This document shows positions 27,128 to 36,413 of a DNA stretch of 64,000 nt, piece after piece. The stretch lies in contig NZ_CP132203.1 in the NCBI RefSeq assembly GCF_030719035.1, forward strand, positions 6,780,501 to 6,844,500. Reading direction: 5' to 3'. The position numbers and the translations under genes are program-made. The number at the start of each line of letters is the position of its first letter. Position 1 is the first letter of the stretch. The notes beneath the pieces were generated by a model. It saw only the letters and a list, made by a program, of their open reading frames with translations. It did no database searches and was not told the DNA's origin. The DNA is from Hahella sp. HNIBRBA332 (GTDB lineage Bacteria; Pseudomonadota; Gammaproteobacteria; Pseudomonadales; Oleiphilaceae).

Positions 27128-29539
27128 CTAATTAAAAATCATCTCCATGAGTGGCGTATCGTTGGAGCCACTACTTCCGCCGTCATAGGTGGGTGAGTCT
27201 TGGCGCACTACCTGTGGCGCCGCCTCCGCTTTAAACATTTCGAAAATCGCATTCTCCTGTCCCGGTGCTGCACGCTCGCCAGTGTCTGGGTCAATTTTCA
27301 CCGTGACTATACCGGGGGGCTGTTTGAGCTGCGCTTCCGGCATGTCCTTAAGCGCCTCTTCCATGAAGTCGATCCATATGGGGAGCGCCGCGCGGCTTCC
27401 GTATTCACGTCGACCCAGTGTCGAAGGCTGATCAAAGCCCACCCAAACAGTCGTTGCAATGTTGGCGTTGTAGCCGGAGAACCACGCGTCGACCTGGTCA
27501 TTAGTTGTGCCTGTTTTGCCTGCTAGGTCGTTTCTGCCAAGAGACAAGGCTTTGGTTCCTGTGCCGCGCTTAATAACGTCCTGCAGGATGCTATTTAATA
27601 TGTAGACCGATCTAGGGTCGGCAATGGGGGGCGCTATATTGGCCTGATGTTGGTCATTGCTGGAGGATGTCTTTCTATTGTTGTCACATTGGCTGCATGC
27701 CACTGCCGGGTTGCTTTGATAAACAACCTTGCCGTTATAGTCGATGACCTTGTCTATAAGGTAGGGACTTACTTTATATCCACCGTTAGCGATGGCGGCG
27801 TACCCTGACACCACATTCATTGGCGTATATTCAACCGATCCTAAGGCAAGTGAGAGATTGCGTGGGATGCGGCTTTCCTCAAATCCGACTTGCGAAAGAA
27901 AGTTGACAGTAGTATCGATGCCTATCTTTTGCAGGAGACGTATCGAAACAAGGTTGCGAGACTGATAAAGCGCCTTTCTCAATCTCATTGGGCCGTTAAA
28001 ATTCAAAGATGAGTTTTGCGGTCTCCATGAGTCCTCCAGATTGGCGTCTTCGAAAACAACGGGGGCGTCATTTATTGTAGTCGAAGCGGTGGCGCCATTC
28101 TCCAGAGCCGCCAGATAAACAAACGGTTTGAAGTTGGAGCCTGGTTGTCTCAATGCCTGAGTGGCGCGATTGAACTTGCTTAAAAAGAAGTCAAAGCCGC
28201 CAGTTAACGCCAATATGGCTCCATCCTCTGGCGCTAGTGAAACTACGGCGCCTTGAACGTTGGGGATCTGGCTGAGGAACAGTTTGTCATCATGCGGCTT
28301 CACATAAATGACATCGCCTTGCTTGAATATATCTTCTGCTTTTTTGGGGGGAGCGCCGCGCTCGTTAACATGAACGTACTTGCGCGCCCAGGCCATACCT
28401 TCCCAGGCCAGTGTGGCGGTGTCGCCGGAGGACATCAGCAGGGTCGCCTTCTTCTCTGTGACGGCGACGACCCATGCGGGTTTGAGCTCTCCAACAGAGG
28501 GGAACTCTTTTAAACGTTCAGCGACAATATTAAATGCGTCGTCGCCCTCTGGCGCGTCAATATGCCCAGCAGGGCCTTTGTAGCCATGGCGCTCGCTATA
28601 TTCGACGAGCCCTCGCTTTAGGGCTGCGTCTGCTTCTTTCTGTAATTTACTATCTATCGTCAAAATGACATTGTAACCATCGGTATAGGCGTCGACGCCA
28701 AACCGGTTGACAATTTCCTGGCGCGCCATTTCTGCTACGTAAGGCGCATCCGCCTCAGGTTGGGCGCCATGATAGCTGGCGGTGACCGGAGCCTTGCGGG
28801 CCTCGGCCTGCTGCTCTGGAGTAATCATTCCCAACTCCTGCATGCGGCCTAGGATCCAGTTTCTGCGGATTAGCGCCCGATCCGGCGAAGCGATAGGGTT
28901 ATATTTGGACGGGGCTTTTGGAAGGCCGGCGATCATCGCTGCCTGAGCAAGTGTCAGTTCTTTGATGCTCTTCCCATAATAAGCATTTGCTGCGGCCTCT
29001 ATGCCATATGCCCTATTCCCTAGATAGATTTTGTTTAGGTAAAGTTCAAGTATTTCCGGTTTTTCAAGTTCGCGCTCAATCTTTAAAGCCAAAAGTATCT
29101 CATTGAATTTTCGGTCGAAAGTGCGTTCCTGACTGAGAAAGAAGTTTTTTGCGACTTGCATTGTAATCGTACTGCCGCCGGACTGAATGCGGCCAGTACT
29201 GGCAAGTTGCAAAGAAGCGCGCGCCAAGCTCTTTATATTAACGCCTTGGTGTTCAAAAAAAGCGGAGTCTTCCGCAGCAAGGAAGGCGTTGACAAGATTT
29301 GTAGGTATTTGATTGTAGGAAACAGGCGTTCTTCGCTTTTCGCCAAATTCACCTAACAGTTGCTGGTCGCGGGTATATATTCGCAGTGGAGTCTGTAGTT
29401 GGACGGATCTTAACTGCTCCACATCAGGCAGGTTGGGTGATAAGAAAAGATAGAAGCTGGATGCAATAACAATACCGGCGGCGAGGCCCGCCGCGAACAT
29501 CCAACTTAAAAATCGTAAGAGCCTCACAAAATTTCGCAT
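27128..29539 (-). CDS. mrcA: Penicillin-binding protein 1A (bifunctional)
   Basis: PBP1A polymerises and cross-links peptidoglycan. The 803-residue protein has an N-terminal membrane anchor and a glycosyltransferase domain with catalytic Glu in AAEDSAFFEHQG and the TITMQVAKNFFLS block. An OB-like insert is followed by the transpeptidase domain with SxxK as PGSNFKPF, SxN as SRN, and KTG in LAGKTGTT. The C-terminal tail is low complexity. It is divergent from pilM, the standard pseudomonad arrangement (ponA/pilMNOPQ). Confidence 0.97.
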   Translation of the reverse strand: MRNFVRLLRFLSWMFAAGLAAGIVIASSFYLFLSPNLPDVEQLRSVQLQTPLRIYTRDQQLLGEFGEKRRTPVSYNQIPTNLVNAFLAAEDSAFFEHQGVNIKSLARASLQLASTGRIQSGGSTITMQVAKNFFLSQERTFDRKFNEILLALKIERELEKPEILELYLNKIYLGNRAYGIEAAANAYYGKSIKELTLAQAAMIAGLPKAPSKYNPIASPDRALIRRNWILGRMQELGMITPEQQAEARKAPVTASYHGAQPEADAPYVAEMARQEIVNRFGVDAYTDGYNVILTIDSKLQKEADAALKRGLVEYSERHGYKGPAGHIDAPEGDDAFNIVAERLKEFPSVGELKPAWVVAVTEKKATLLMSSGDTATLAWEGMAWARKYVHVNERGAPPKKAEDIFKQGDVIYVKPHDDKLFLSQIPNVQGAVVSLAPEDGAILALTGGFDFFLSKFNRATQALRQPGSNFKPFVYLAALENGATASTTINDAPVVFEDANLEDSWRPQNSSLNFNGPMRLRKALYQSRNLVSIRLLQKIGIDTTVNFLSQVGFEESRIPRNLSLALGSVEYTPMNVVSGYAAIANGGYKVSPYLIDKVIDYNGKVVYQSNPAVACSQCDNNRKTSSSNDQHQANIAPPIADPRSVYILNSILQDVIKRGTGTKALSLGRNDLAGKTGTTNDQVDAWFSGYNANIATTVWVGFDQPSTLGRREYGSRAALPIWIDFMEEALKDMPEAQLKQPPGIVTVKIDPDTGERAAPGQENAIFEMFKAEAAPQVVRQDSPTYDGGSSGSNDTPLMEMIFN

Positions 29540-29611
29540 GTTTTTCCTGACATCTTTACAATCTATGTCTATTATTTAAGAAATTTCTTTAGGTTTGGAT
29601 AACACAGTCAG

Positions 29612-29617
29612 ATTATA
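29612..29617 (-). promoter_or_regulatory. Possible -10 box of mrcA
   Basis: TATAAT on the minus strand lies about 75 bases upstream of the mrcA start in the mrcA/pilM divergent gap. No convincing -35 was found. Confidence 0.35.
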
Positions 29618-29716
29618 CGCTTTTTGCGCTGGAGATTTTAGTAATCTTCGAATGTTGGCTATGCTTTCAGAGCAGACTTTAACCTTTTAACCGTAGTGCG
29701 ATAAGAAGGCAACTTT

Positions 29717-30781
29717 GTGTTTGGACTATTTGGAAAGAAAAAACAGCCGGTTTTAGGGCTTGATATCAGTTCTACATCGGTCAAGCTGATTGAACTCAGT
29801 CAGCAGGGCAGTCGATATCGAGTGGATAGTTATGCCGTGGAGCCTTTGCCGCCGAACGCAGTCGTTGAAAAGAATATCAATGATGCCGAAGCAGTGGGTG
29901 AAGTGATCTCAAGAGTTGTAAGCAAGGCTCGGGTCAACACCAAGCAGGCTGCGGTTGCAGTCGCAGGTTCAGCGGTTATCACCAAAGTCATTCAGATGAG
30001 CTCGTCAATTCGAGAGCAAGATCTGGAGTCACAAATTCAAATCGAAGCGGACCAGTATATCCCTTATCCTCTGGACGAAGTCGCTCTCGACTTTGAGGTG
30101 GTGGGGCCAAACGAAGTCAACGCAGAGATGATGGACGTTCTCTTGGCTGCGTGCAGACGGGAAAACGTTGAGCTGCGTGAAGATGCTTTAGAGATCGGCG
30201 GCCTTACCACCAAAGTGGTGGATGTCGAGGCTTACGCTATGGAACGAGCCATGGGGCTTATAGAAGCCCAGCTTGGTACGGGTGATGAGTCTCAAACCGT
30301 GGCTGTTGTGGATATCGGCGCCACCATGACCACACTGAGTGTGTTATCAGACGGCAAGACTATCTACACGCGCGAACAATTATTTGGCGGCAAGCAGCTA
30401 ACGGAAGAAATACAGCGCCGATACGGTTTGTCGCAAGAGGAAGCGGGGTTGGCCAAAAAACAAGGCGGCCTACCGGATGACTACGAACAGGAAGTTTTGC
30501 ATCCTTTCAAAGAGGCGGTTGTGCAGCAAGTGGCCAGGTCGCTGCAGTTCTTTTTCTCGTCTACTCAGTTTAATGAAGTTGATTACATCATTTTGGCGGG
30601 GGGAACAGCCTCAATTCCTGGTGTCGCTGAACTGGTTCAAGAGCGGGTAGGGACCACGACGCTGGTGGCTAACCCATTTGCAGACATGACAGTGTCGTCA
30701 AAGGTTAATGCGTCAGCATTAAGTAATGACGCACCCTCCCTCATGATCGCGTGCGGATTGGCAATGAGGAGTTTTGACTAA
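29717..30781 (+). CDS. pilM: Type IV pilus assembly ATPase-fold protein PilM
   Basis: PilM is an actin-like cytoplasmic protein that binds the N-terminus of PilN and links the pilus alignment complex to the motor. The 354-residue protein starts at GTG (MFGLFGKKK) and shows LGLDISSTSVKLIEL and the phosphate loops VVDIGATMT and ILAGGTASIPG of the FtsA/actin fold. It opens the pilMNOPQ operon; the stop overlaps the pilN ATG by one base. Confidence 0.97.
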   Translation: MFGLFGKKKQPVLGLDISSTSVKLIELSQQGSRYRVDSYAVEPLPPNAVVEKNINDAEAVGEVISRVVSKARVNTKQAAVAVAGSAVITKVIQMSSSIREQDLESQIQIEADQYIPYPLDEVALDFEVVGPNEVNAEMMDVLLAACRRENVELREDALEIGGLTTKVVDVEAYAMERAMGLIEAQLGTGDESQTVAVVDIGATMTTLSVLSDGKTIYTREQLFGGKQLTEEIQRRYGLSQEEAGLAKKQGGLPDDYEQEVLHPFKEAVVQQVARSLQFFFSSTQFNEVDYIILAGGTASIPGVAELVQERVGTTTLVANPFADMTVSSKVNASALSNDAPSLMIACGLAMRSFD

Positions 30782-31350
30782 TGGCGCGTATTAACCTCCG
30801 CCCCTGGCGGGAAGAGCTCCGAGCTGAGCGACAGAAGCAGTTTATTTCCGTACTTTTGGGTATGTTAATTATTAGCGCTGGCGCAGGTTTTCTTTGGCAC
30901 CGTTACGTTGAAGGCTCAATCGAATACCAAGTTCAGCGTAATAACTTCGTTCGTAATGAAATCGCTCAGCTAGAGAAGCAGATAAAAGAGATTCAGGAGC
31001 TTAAGAAAAGACGTGCGGAGTTGATTGAGCGCATGAAAGTTATCCAAGACCTTCAGGGGCGGCGACCTGTTATCGTCCGAGTGTTTGATGAACTTGTTAA
31101 GACAAATCCGGATGGGGTCTATTTTACGAGCTTGTCTAAGGTTGGTGAAGTATTAGAGATAAAAGGAGTGGGTGAGTCGAATAGTAGAATTTCTAGTCTA
31201 ATGAGAAGGCTTGATGAGTCGGCTTGGTTTAAAGAGCCCAATCTTACCTCTGTTAAGGCGCTTCAGGATAATGAATCAAAGAGTTCTTTTGATATGACTA
31301 TTAAGCAAGAAGCGCCGATAGATGAATCTAAAAAAGAAGGAGGGGCGTGA
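30781..31350 (+). CDS. pilN: Type IV pilus inner-membrane protein PilN
   Basis: PilN has a short cytoplasmic tail with the PilM-binding INLRPWREE motif, one membrane helix (LLGMLIISAGAGFLW), a periplasmic coiled coil (residues about 50-85) and a ferredoxin-like fold. It pairs with PilO. The length of 189 residues is normal. It starts within the pilM stop (TAATG). The second half of the gene begins the AT-rich stretch that runs through pilQ. Confidence 0.95.
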   Translation: MARINLRPWREELRAERQKQFISVLLGMLIISAGAGFLWHRYVEGSIEYQVQRNNFVRNEIAQLEKQIKEIQELKKRRAELIERMKVIQDLQGRRPVIVRVFDELVKTNPDGVYFTSLSKVGEVLEIKGVGESNSRISSLMRRLDESAWFKEPNLTSVKALQDNESKSSFDMTIKQEAPIDESKKEGGA

Positions 31351-31353
31351 TTT

Positions 31354-31971
31354 ATGAGTATCGCTGACACCTTCGAGAGTATGAAAGACTTTAACCTTAA
31401 TGATTTGGACTTTAATAATGCAGGTTCGTGGCCTGGTCCGATAAAGGTGATTTGTTGCCTGATCGTTTCCGCATTGGTTTTAGGCGCTGTTTATTGGTTT
31501 GATATTAAAGAGCTTAATGTAAAACTGGAGAGAAGCCATGCGGAAGAGTTGGATTTGAAAAGGCAGTTTGAGTCTAAAGCTGCGCAGGTTTCGAATCTGG
31601 AGGAGTATAAAGCTCAAATGGCCGAGATGGAGAAGACTTTTGGAGATCTCCTCAAACAGTTACCGAGTGATACTGAAGTTCCAGGCTTACTTGAAGATAT
31701 TTCATCAATTGGTTCTTTGAGTGGATTGGAGTTGGCGTCTATTGATTTAAGGCCTGAAATATCAAAAGAGTTTTATGTCGAGCTTCCAATAGATATAAAG
31801 GTCAATGGTGGGTACCATGATTTGGCTTCTTTTGTAAGTGGAGTGGCTGGACTTTCTCGGATTGTAACTTTGCACGATTTTACAATTAAGGCTGACAAAG
31901 AGGGAGGTCCATTGTCTATGGCAATTCAAGCTAAGACATACCGCTACAATGGGGGTGAGACAAGACAATGA
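31354..31971 (+). CDS. pilO: Type IV pilus inner-membrane protein PilO
   Basis: This 205-residue bitopic protein has a membrane helix near residues 30-50 (VICCLIVSALVLGAVYWF), a periplasmic coiled coil and a ferredoxin-like domain (LLEDISSIGSLSGL). It forms the PilN/PilO heterodimer that connects PilM to PilP/PilQ. It sits three bases after pilN and overlaps pilP by 4 bp (ATGA). Codons are unusually AT-rich for this chromosome. Confidence 0.95.
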   Translation: MSIADTFESMKDFNLNDLDFNNAGSWPGPIKVICCLIVSALVLGAVYWFDIKELNVKLERSHAEELDLKRQFESKAAQVSNLEEYKAQMAEMEKTFGDLLKQLPSDTEVPGLLEDISSIGSLSGLELASIDLRPEISKEFYVELPIDIKVNGGYHDLASFVSGVAGLSRIVTLHDFTIKADKEGGPLSMAIQAKTYRYNGGETRQ

Positions 31972-32507
31972 GGTGCTATTTGCTAGTTTTGACGGCCGCT
32001 TTCCCATTGCTCCTAAGTGGATGTAGCTCAAATAGCGGCTTCGAGGATTTGCAGCTATTTGTTCAGGAAGTAAAAGCACGGCCTAAAGGTCGCATTGAAC
32101 CTTTACCTGAACCGAAGGCGTATCAAGCATTTTCCTATAGTGCCGCTAATAGACGCTCTCCTTTTTCACAGCCCGAGGAAATAAAGTTGGCGCAGGTTGA
32201 AGCTACGCCTAAGAGCAATGTTAAGCCTGATTTTGACAGACCGCCTGAATTGTTAGAAAGCTTTTCCATTGGTTCGATGAATATGGTGGGGACCATCAAT
32301 AAAGATGGAGAGTCCACCTTATATGCATTGGTGAATGATGGCCAGGGTGGAATTCATCGCGTGCGGAAAGGGCAATATATGGGGAAAAATCACGGGAAGG
32401 TGGTTTCTATTAATGAGACAGGAATTGAAATTGTTGAAATAGTTTCTGATGGGCAAGGCGGTTGGTTTGAGCGGCCTAGGACCCTCGGGTTGAAGGAAAT
32501 AAATTAA
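31968..32507 (+). CDS. pilP: Type IV pilus lipoprotein PilP
   Basis: This 179-residue lipoprotein has a lipobox LLSGC followed by a flexible Pro-rich part. Its C-terminal beta-sandwich (about residues 95-175, MNMVGTINKDGESTLYALV) binds the PilQ N-domains and ties the inner-membrane PilNO complex to the secretin. It overlaps pilO by 4 bp and pilQ by one base, so the operon is tightly coupled. Confidence 0.95.
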   Translation: MRCYLLVLTAAFPLLLSGCSSNSGFEDLQLFVQEVKARPKGRIEPLPEPKAYQAFSYSAANRRSPFSQPEEIKLAQVEATPKSNVKPDFDRPPELLESFSIGSMNMVGTINKDGESTLYALVNDGQGGIHRVRKGQYMGKNHGKVVSINETGIEIVEIVSDGQGGWFERPRTLGLKEIN

Positions 32508-34636
32508 TGAAGGTATACCTTAGGCCATTTGAAAATCTCGTGGAGAAAACAATGACAGCGCGCATCTTGAAAGTATGGTTGTCGTTTATTGCGCTAGCCA
32601 TAAGCGGTTGGGCTGGCGCCACCAGTTTAACCGGTATTGAGTTCGCAGCCTTGCCTGGAGACCGGACAGAAATAAAACTGCAGTTTGATTCTCCTCCACC
32701 AGAGCCTAGGAGCTACAGTATCGAGCAACCGGCTCGAATAGCTTTGGATCTTGAAGGGGTGGCAAATTCACTAGCTGAGCGTAGCCATGAGCTGTCAAAG
32801 GGTAATACTCAAAGCGTTACCGTGTTAGAAGCTGGTGGTCGAACCAGAGTGATTGTTAATTTAGTTGAACTTGTGCCCTACACTAGCGAAGTTAGAGGCG
32901 ATACGTTAGTTCTTCGTCTTGGAGAAGGAGGGGGAAATATTGCCCCACAAGCACAGGTAGTAAACAAGTCTTCACAAAATGCAGCATCAACCGCTTCTGC
33001 TCGCTCAGCTAGCGCTTCTGCTACCTCAAAGCCTGCAATTGCAGAAGTAGATTTTTTACGAGGTGAGAAAGGTGATGGCAGGGTTCTAATTACGTTGACG
33101 AATCCTAAAGTTAGCGTAGATATGTCAGAAGAGGCTGGTAACATAAAGCTTGTGTTCAATGGTGTATCGCTTCCGGCTGAGTTGCAGCGTCGGCTAGATG
33201 TGACGGACTTTGCTACTCCTGTCCGCATCGTCGACTCGTTCGTCGAAAGTGGTAATGCTACTGTATTAATTAAGCCCGAGGGCGATTATGACTACTTGGC
33301 TTATCAGGCCGATAATCAGTTTACTCTGGCTGTAGAGCCTTTGACGGAGGAAGAGTCCGAGCAGCGGCGCAAAGATAAATTTCCTTATTCAGGAGAGAAG
33401 CTATCTCTCAATTTTCAAGATATTGAAGTTCGTTCAGTGCTGCAGTTGATTGCAGACTTCACCGGATTGAACTTAGTTGCAAGTGATACTGTGGGAGGGC
33501 GTATTACCCTCAGGCTACAAAATGTTCCTTGGGACCAAGCCTTGGAATTAATTCTTAAAACTAAAGGACTAGATCAACGTAAAGTAGGGAATGTTCTTTT
33601 GGTTGCCCCGGCTGAAGAAATTGCTGCGAGGGAAAGACTAGAGCTTGAGGCTAGTAAGCAAGTTAAAGAGTTGGCTCCAGTTAGGCTTGAAGTGGTTCAG
33701 ATTAATTACGCAAAGGCGCAAGATATCGTTGGTCTGCTAAAAGAGGATAAGGATCTTATATCATCTAGAGGCTTTATCTCTTCAGATGAAAGGACGAATA
33801 CCATTAGCATTCGCGAAACCGCAGAAAAGCTGGCTCAGGTGAGAAGGTTAATTCAAACCTGGGATGTGCCTGTAAGCCAAGTTTTAATTGAGGCTCGAAT
33901 TGTAAGAGCAAGGACCGATGCTGTTTCTGACTTTGGTATTGAGTGGGGTGGGTTTTACGACAAAACGAATAGTGACTCTAGAATTGTTGTCGGCGGTTCT
34001 CGTGGGACAATGGTAGAGAGAGTCAATGGAGACCCGGTTCAATTTCCAGGAGCATTGGCTGTGGATTTGGGGGTTACGAAAACAAATGCAAGTTCTTTGG
34101 CCCTAGGTTTCCTCAAGGATAGTAGGTTAATATCAATGGAGCTATCTGCTCTGGAGTCCGATGGTAAAGGTGAGATCGTCGCACAGCCTAAGATAGTGAG
34201 TGCAGATAGGCAGACTGCTCGAATAGAGTCCGGTGAGGAAATTCCTTATCAAGAAGCAACGTCAAGTGGCGCGACCTCTATATCATTTAAGAAGGCAGTT
34301 TTGGCATTAGAGGTGACCCCTCAGATAACTCCGGATGATAAAATTATAATGGATCTGGTTGTTAATCAGGATTCGCGTGGAGATGTAACGGCAGGAATCC
34401 CTAGCATCGATACCAACGAAGTGAAGACTCAGGTGTTGGTAGGGAATGGTGAGACAATCGTATTGGGTGGAATATTCACAGCAGAGACCTCTACGACGAC
34501 CACAAAAACCCCCTTCCTTGGTGATGTTCCTTATTTAGGGAGGCTCTTTACTAAAAAGGAAAATACTAATGAGAGGTCCGAACTCTTGATCTTCATCACA
34601 CCAAAACTAATCACTAACGGCCTGATCGAAAACTAA
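32507..34636 (+). CDS. pilQ: Type IV pilus secretin PilQ
   Basis: PilQ forms the outer-membrane gate for the pilus. The 709-residue protein has two AMIN domains (about 50-150 and 175-285) that bind peptidoglycan, an STN/N0 domain (LSLNFQDIEVRSVLQLIADFTG), an N1 domain, and the secretin core ending in the VPYLGRLFTKK block. From the first start, coupled to pilP, the signal peptide follows a 15-residue extension. An internal ATG at 32552, with GGAG upstream, begins directly at the signal peptide MTARILKVWLSF and may be the true start. Confidence 0.95.
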   Translation: MKVYLRPFENLVEKTMTARILKVWLSFIALAISGWAGATSLTGIEFAALPGDRTEIKLQFDSPPPEPRSYSIEQPARIALDLEGVANSLAERSHELSKGNTQSVTVLEAGGRTRVIVNLVELVPYTSEVRGDTLVLRLGEGGGNIAPQAQVVNKSSQNAASTASARSASASATSKPAIAEVDFLRGEKGDGRVLITLTNPKVSVDMSEEAGNIKLVFNGVSLPAELQRRLDVTDFATPVRIVDSFVESGNATVLIKPEGDYDYLAYQADNQFTLAVEPLTEEESEQRRKDKFPYSGEKLSLNFQDIEVRSVLQLIADFTGLNLVASDTVGGRITLRLQNVPWDQALELILKTKGLDQRKVGNVLLVAPAEEIAARERLELEASKQVKELAPVRLEVVQINYAKAQDIVGLLKEDKDLISSRGFISSDERTNTISIRETAEKLAQVRRLIQTWDVPVSQVLIEARIVRARTDAVSDFGIEWGGFYDKTNSDSRIVVGGSRGTMVERVNGDPVQFPGALAVDLGVTKTNASSLALGFLKDSRLISMELSALESDGKGEIVAQPKIVSADRQTARIESGEEIPYQEATSSGATSISFKKAVLALEVTPQITPDDKIIMDLVVNQDSRGDVTAGIPSIDTNEVKTQVLVGNGETIVLGGIFTAETSTTTTKTPFLGDVPYLGRLFTKKENTNERSELLIFITPKLITNGLIEN

Positions 34637-34653
34637 GGTTAAGTGACGAGATG

Positions 34654-34680
34654 AAAAAGCCGCCGCAAGGCGGCTTTTTT
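34654..34680 (+). terminator. Terminator after pilQ
   Basis: AAAAAGCCGCC-GCAA-GGCGGCTTTTTT forms a perfect stem with a stable GCAA tetraloop and T-tract, separating the pilus operon from aroK. Confidence 0.92.
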
Positions 34681-34765
34681 GTGCCTGTTCGCCAGCAAAA
34701 GTGGAGGGGGATGGGATTGGCGTGATATGCTCCGCTACCGTGGCGTATCAATATGGACTGTTCGG

Positions 34766-35305
34766 GTGAAAGCGAAGAAGAATGTCGTTCTGGTGGGCCC
34801 TATGGGGACCGGTAAAACTACAATCGGCAAATTGCTTGCGAAAGAGCTTCAATTTGAGTTTGTGGACTCTGATCGTGAAATCGAGGCCCGTTGCGGCGCT
34901 GATATTCCCTGGATATTCGATGTAGAAGGCGAGGTTGGCTTTCGTGGGCGGGAAAAGAGTGTTATCGCTGACCTGTCGCAACGGGATGCGGTCGTCATTG
35001 CCACTGGCGGTGGCGCTGTTGTAGATCCAGATAATCAGAGCGCGCTGAAAGAAAACGGCTTCATCGTTTATCTCCACACCTCCGTAGAGCAACAATATCA
35101 GCGCACTCGTAAAGACCGCAAAAGACCTTTGCTGCGTAGTGAAGATCCTCTCAGTGTGCTGAAGAAACTCATGTCAGTACGCGAGCCCATATACAGATCC
35201 ATAGCCGACCTGATTATCAGCACCGATAGCAAGCGTCCCAAAGGAGTCGTGCGGGATATAGTGAAAACACTTCGGGCATCACGTGAGGAAACCGTCGAGC
35301 GATGA
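34766..35305 (+). CDS. aroK: Shikimate kinase
   Basis: AroK phosphorylates shikimate at the 3-OH in the aromatic pathway. I chose the GTG start giving a 179-residue protein (VKAKKNVVLVGPMGTGKTT), aligning with the E. coli AroK N-terminus; longer in-frame starts (for example ATG at 34727) add unrelated residues. Walker A is GPMGTGKT, the shikimate-binding part is DSDREIEARCG, and GGGAV and the LID Arg residues (RKDRKRPLL) are present. It overlaps aroB by 4 bp. Confidence 0.93.
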   Translation: MKAKKNVVLVGPMGTGKTTIGKLLAKELQFEFVDSDREIEARCGADIPWIFDVEGEVGFRGREKSVIADLSQRDAVVIATGGGAVVDPDNQSALKENGFIVYLHTSVEQQYQRTRKDRKRPLLRSEDPLSVLKKLMSVREPIYRSIADLIISTDSKRPKGVVRDIVKTLRASREETVER

Positions 35306-36399
35306 AACAGATGACTATGGAAACCCTTCAGGTCGAATTAGGCGACCGTAGCTACCCAATTTATATCGGAGCAGGCTTGTTGAAGGCATCCAGTTATTTT
35401 GCGGACGCCATTAGACACAAGCAGGTAATGATCGTCACCAATGAAACGATCGCCCCTCTTTATTTAGCGCAGCTTGAAGCCAGTCTTGAAGGTTTTCAAG
35501 TTGACAAGACCATTCTGGAAGATGGGGAACAGTTCAAGAATTTAGATTCACTGAATAATATCTTTGACCACCTGTTAACTCAGAAGCATAACCGTACTAC
35601 AACGCTTATCGCTCTTGGAGGTGGTGTAATTGGAGATATGACCGGTTTCGCCGCCGCTTGTTATCAGCGAGGGGTGGATTTTATTCAAGCGCCTACCACG
35701 CTGCTATCACAGGTGGACTCATCGGTTGGTGGCAAAACCGGCGTGAATCACCCGCAGGGTAAAAACATGATCGGCGCTTTTTATCAGCCGAAAGCAGTGG
35801 TTATAGATACGGATACGCTCAAAACTCTTCCGGCGGCGGAAGTGTCAGCGGGCCTGGCGGAAGTTATTAAGTACGGTCTTATCTACGATCAGGCGTTTTT
35901 CACTTGGTTGGAAGAAAATATTGACCTTATCAAAGAGCTTGACGCCGCAGCTATAACCTACGCTATCAAACGCTCTTGTGAAATCAAAGCGAAAGTGGTC
36001 GCTGCAGATGAGACGGAGCAAGGGCAGCGCGCCATTTTGAATCTCGGCCATACCTTCGGACATGCTATTGAAGCTTACACCCACTACAAAGAGTGGTTGC
36101 ATGGTGAAGCAGTAGCCGTAGGAATGTTGATGGCGGCGGATTTGTCCCGCCGTATGGGAAGACTGAACGAGCAGGATTGCGAGCGGATTACAAAATTGAT
36201 CAGCCGTGCGGATTTGCCTGTCCGTCCCCCTGTCAGTATGACGAAAGACGACTTTATTCGTTACATGGCTATCGATAAGAAAGTGCTGGATGGGCAGTTG
36301 CGTCTGGTGCTGCTGGAGTCGCTGGGATGCGCTGATGTGACGGCTGACTTCCCTGCGGACATGCTGCAGGAAACTCTGGCGCTTTTCACCACTCATTAG
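35302..36399 (+). CDS. aroB: 3-dehydroquinate synthase
   Basis: AroB closes DAHP into 3-dehydroquinate using NAD and zinc. The 365-residue protein shows the NAD-binding GGGVIGDMTGFAA, a substrate region QVDSSVGGKTGVNH, and zinc ligands including Glu in GLAEVIKYGL and His in LGHTFGHAIE and HGEAV. It starts inside the aroK stop (ATGA) and is followed closely by damX, the common gammaproteobacterial order. Confidence 0.97.
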   Translation: MKQMTMETLQVELGDRSYPIYIGAGLLKASSYFADAIRHKQVMIVTNETIAPLYLAQLEASLEGFQVDKTILEDGEQFKNLDSLNNIFDHLLTQKHNRTTTLIALGGGVIGDMTGFAAACYQRGVDFIQAPTTLLSQVDSSVGGKTGVNHPQGKNMIGAFYQPKAVVIDTDTLKTLPAAEVSAGLAEVIKYGLIYDQAFFTWLEENIDLIKELDAAAITYAIKRSCEIKAKVVAADETEQGQRAILNLGHTFGHAIEAYTHYKEWLHGEAVAVGMLMAADLSRRMGRLNEQDCERITKLISRADLPVRPPVSMTKDDFIRYMAIDKKVLDGQLRLVLLESLGCADVTADFPADMLQETLALFTTH

Positions 36400-36413
36400 T
36401 TGTTCGAAACTTG

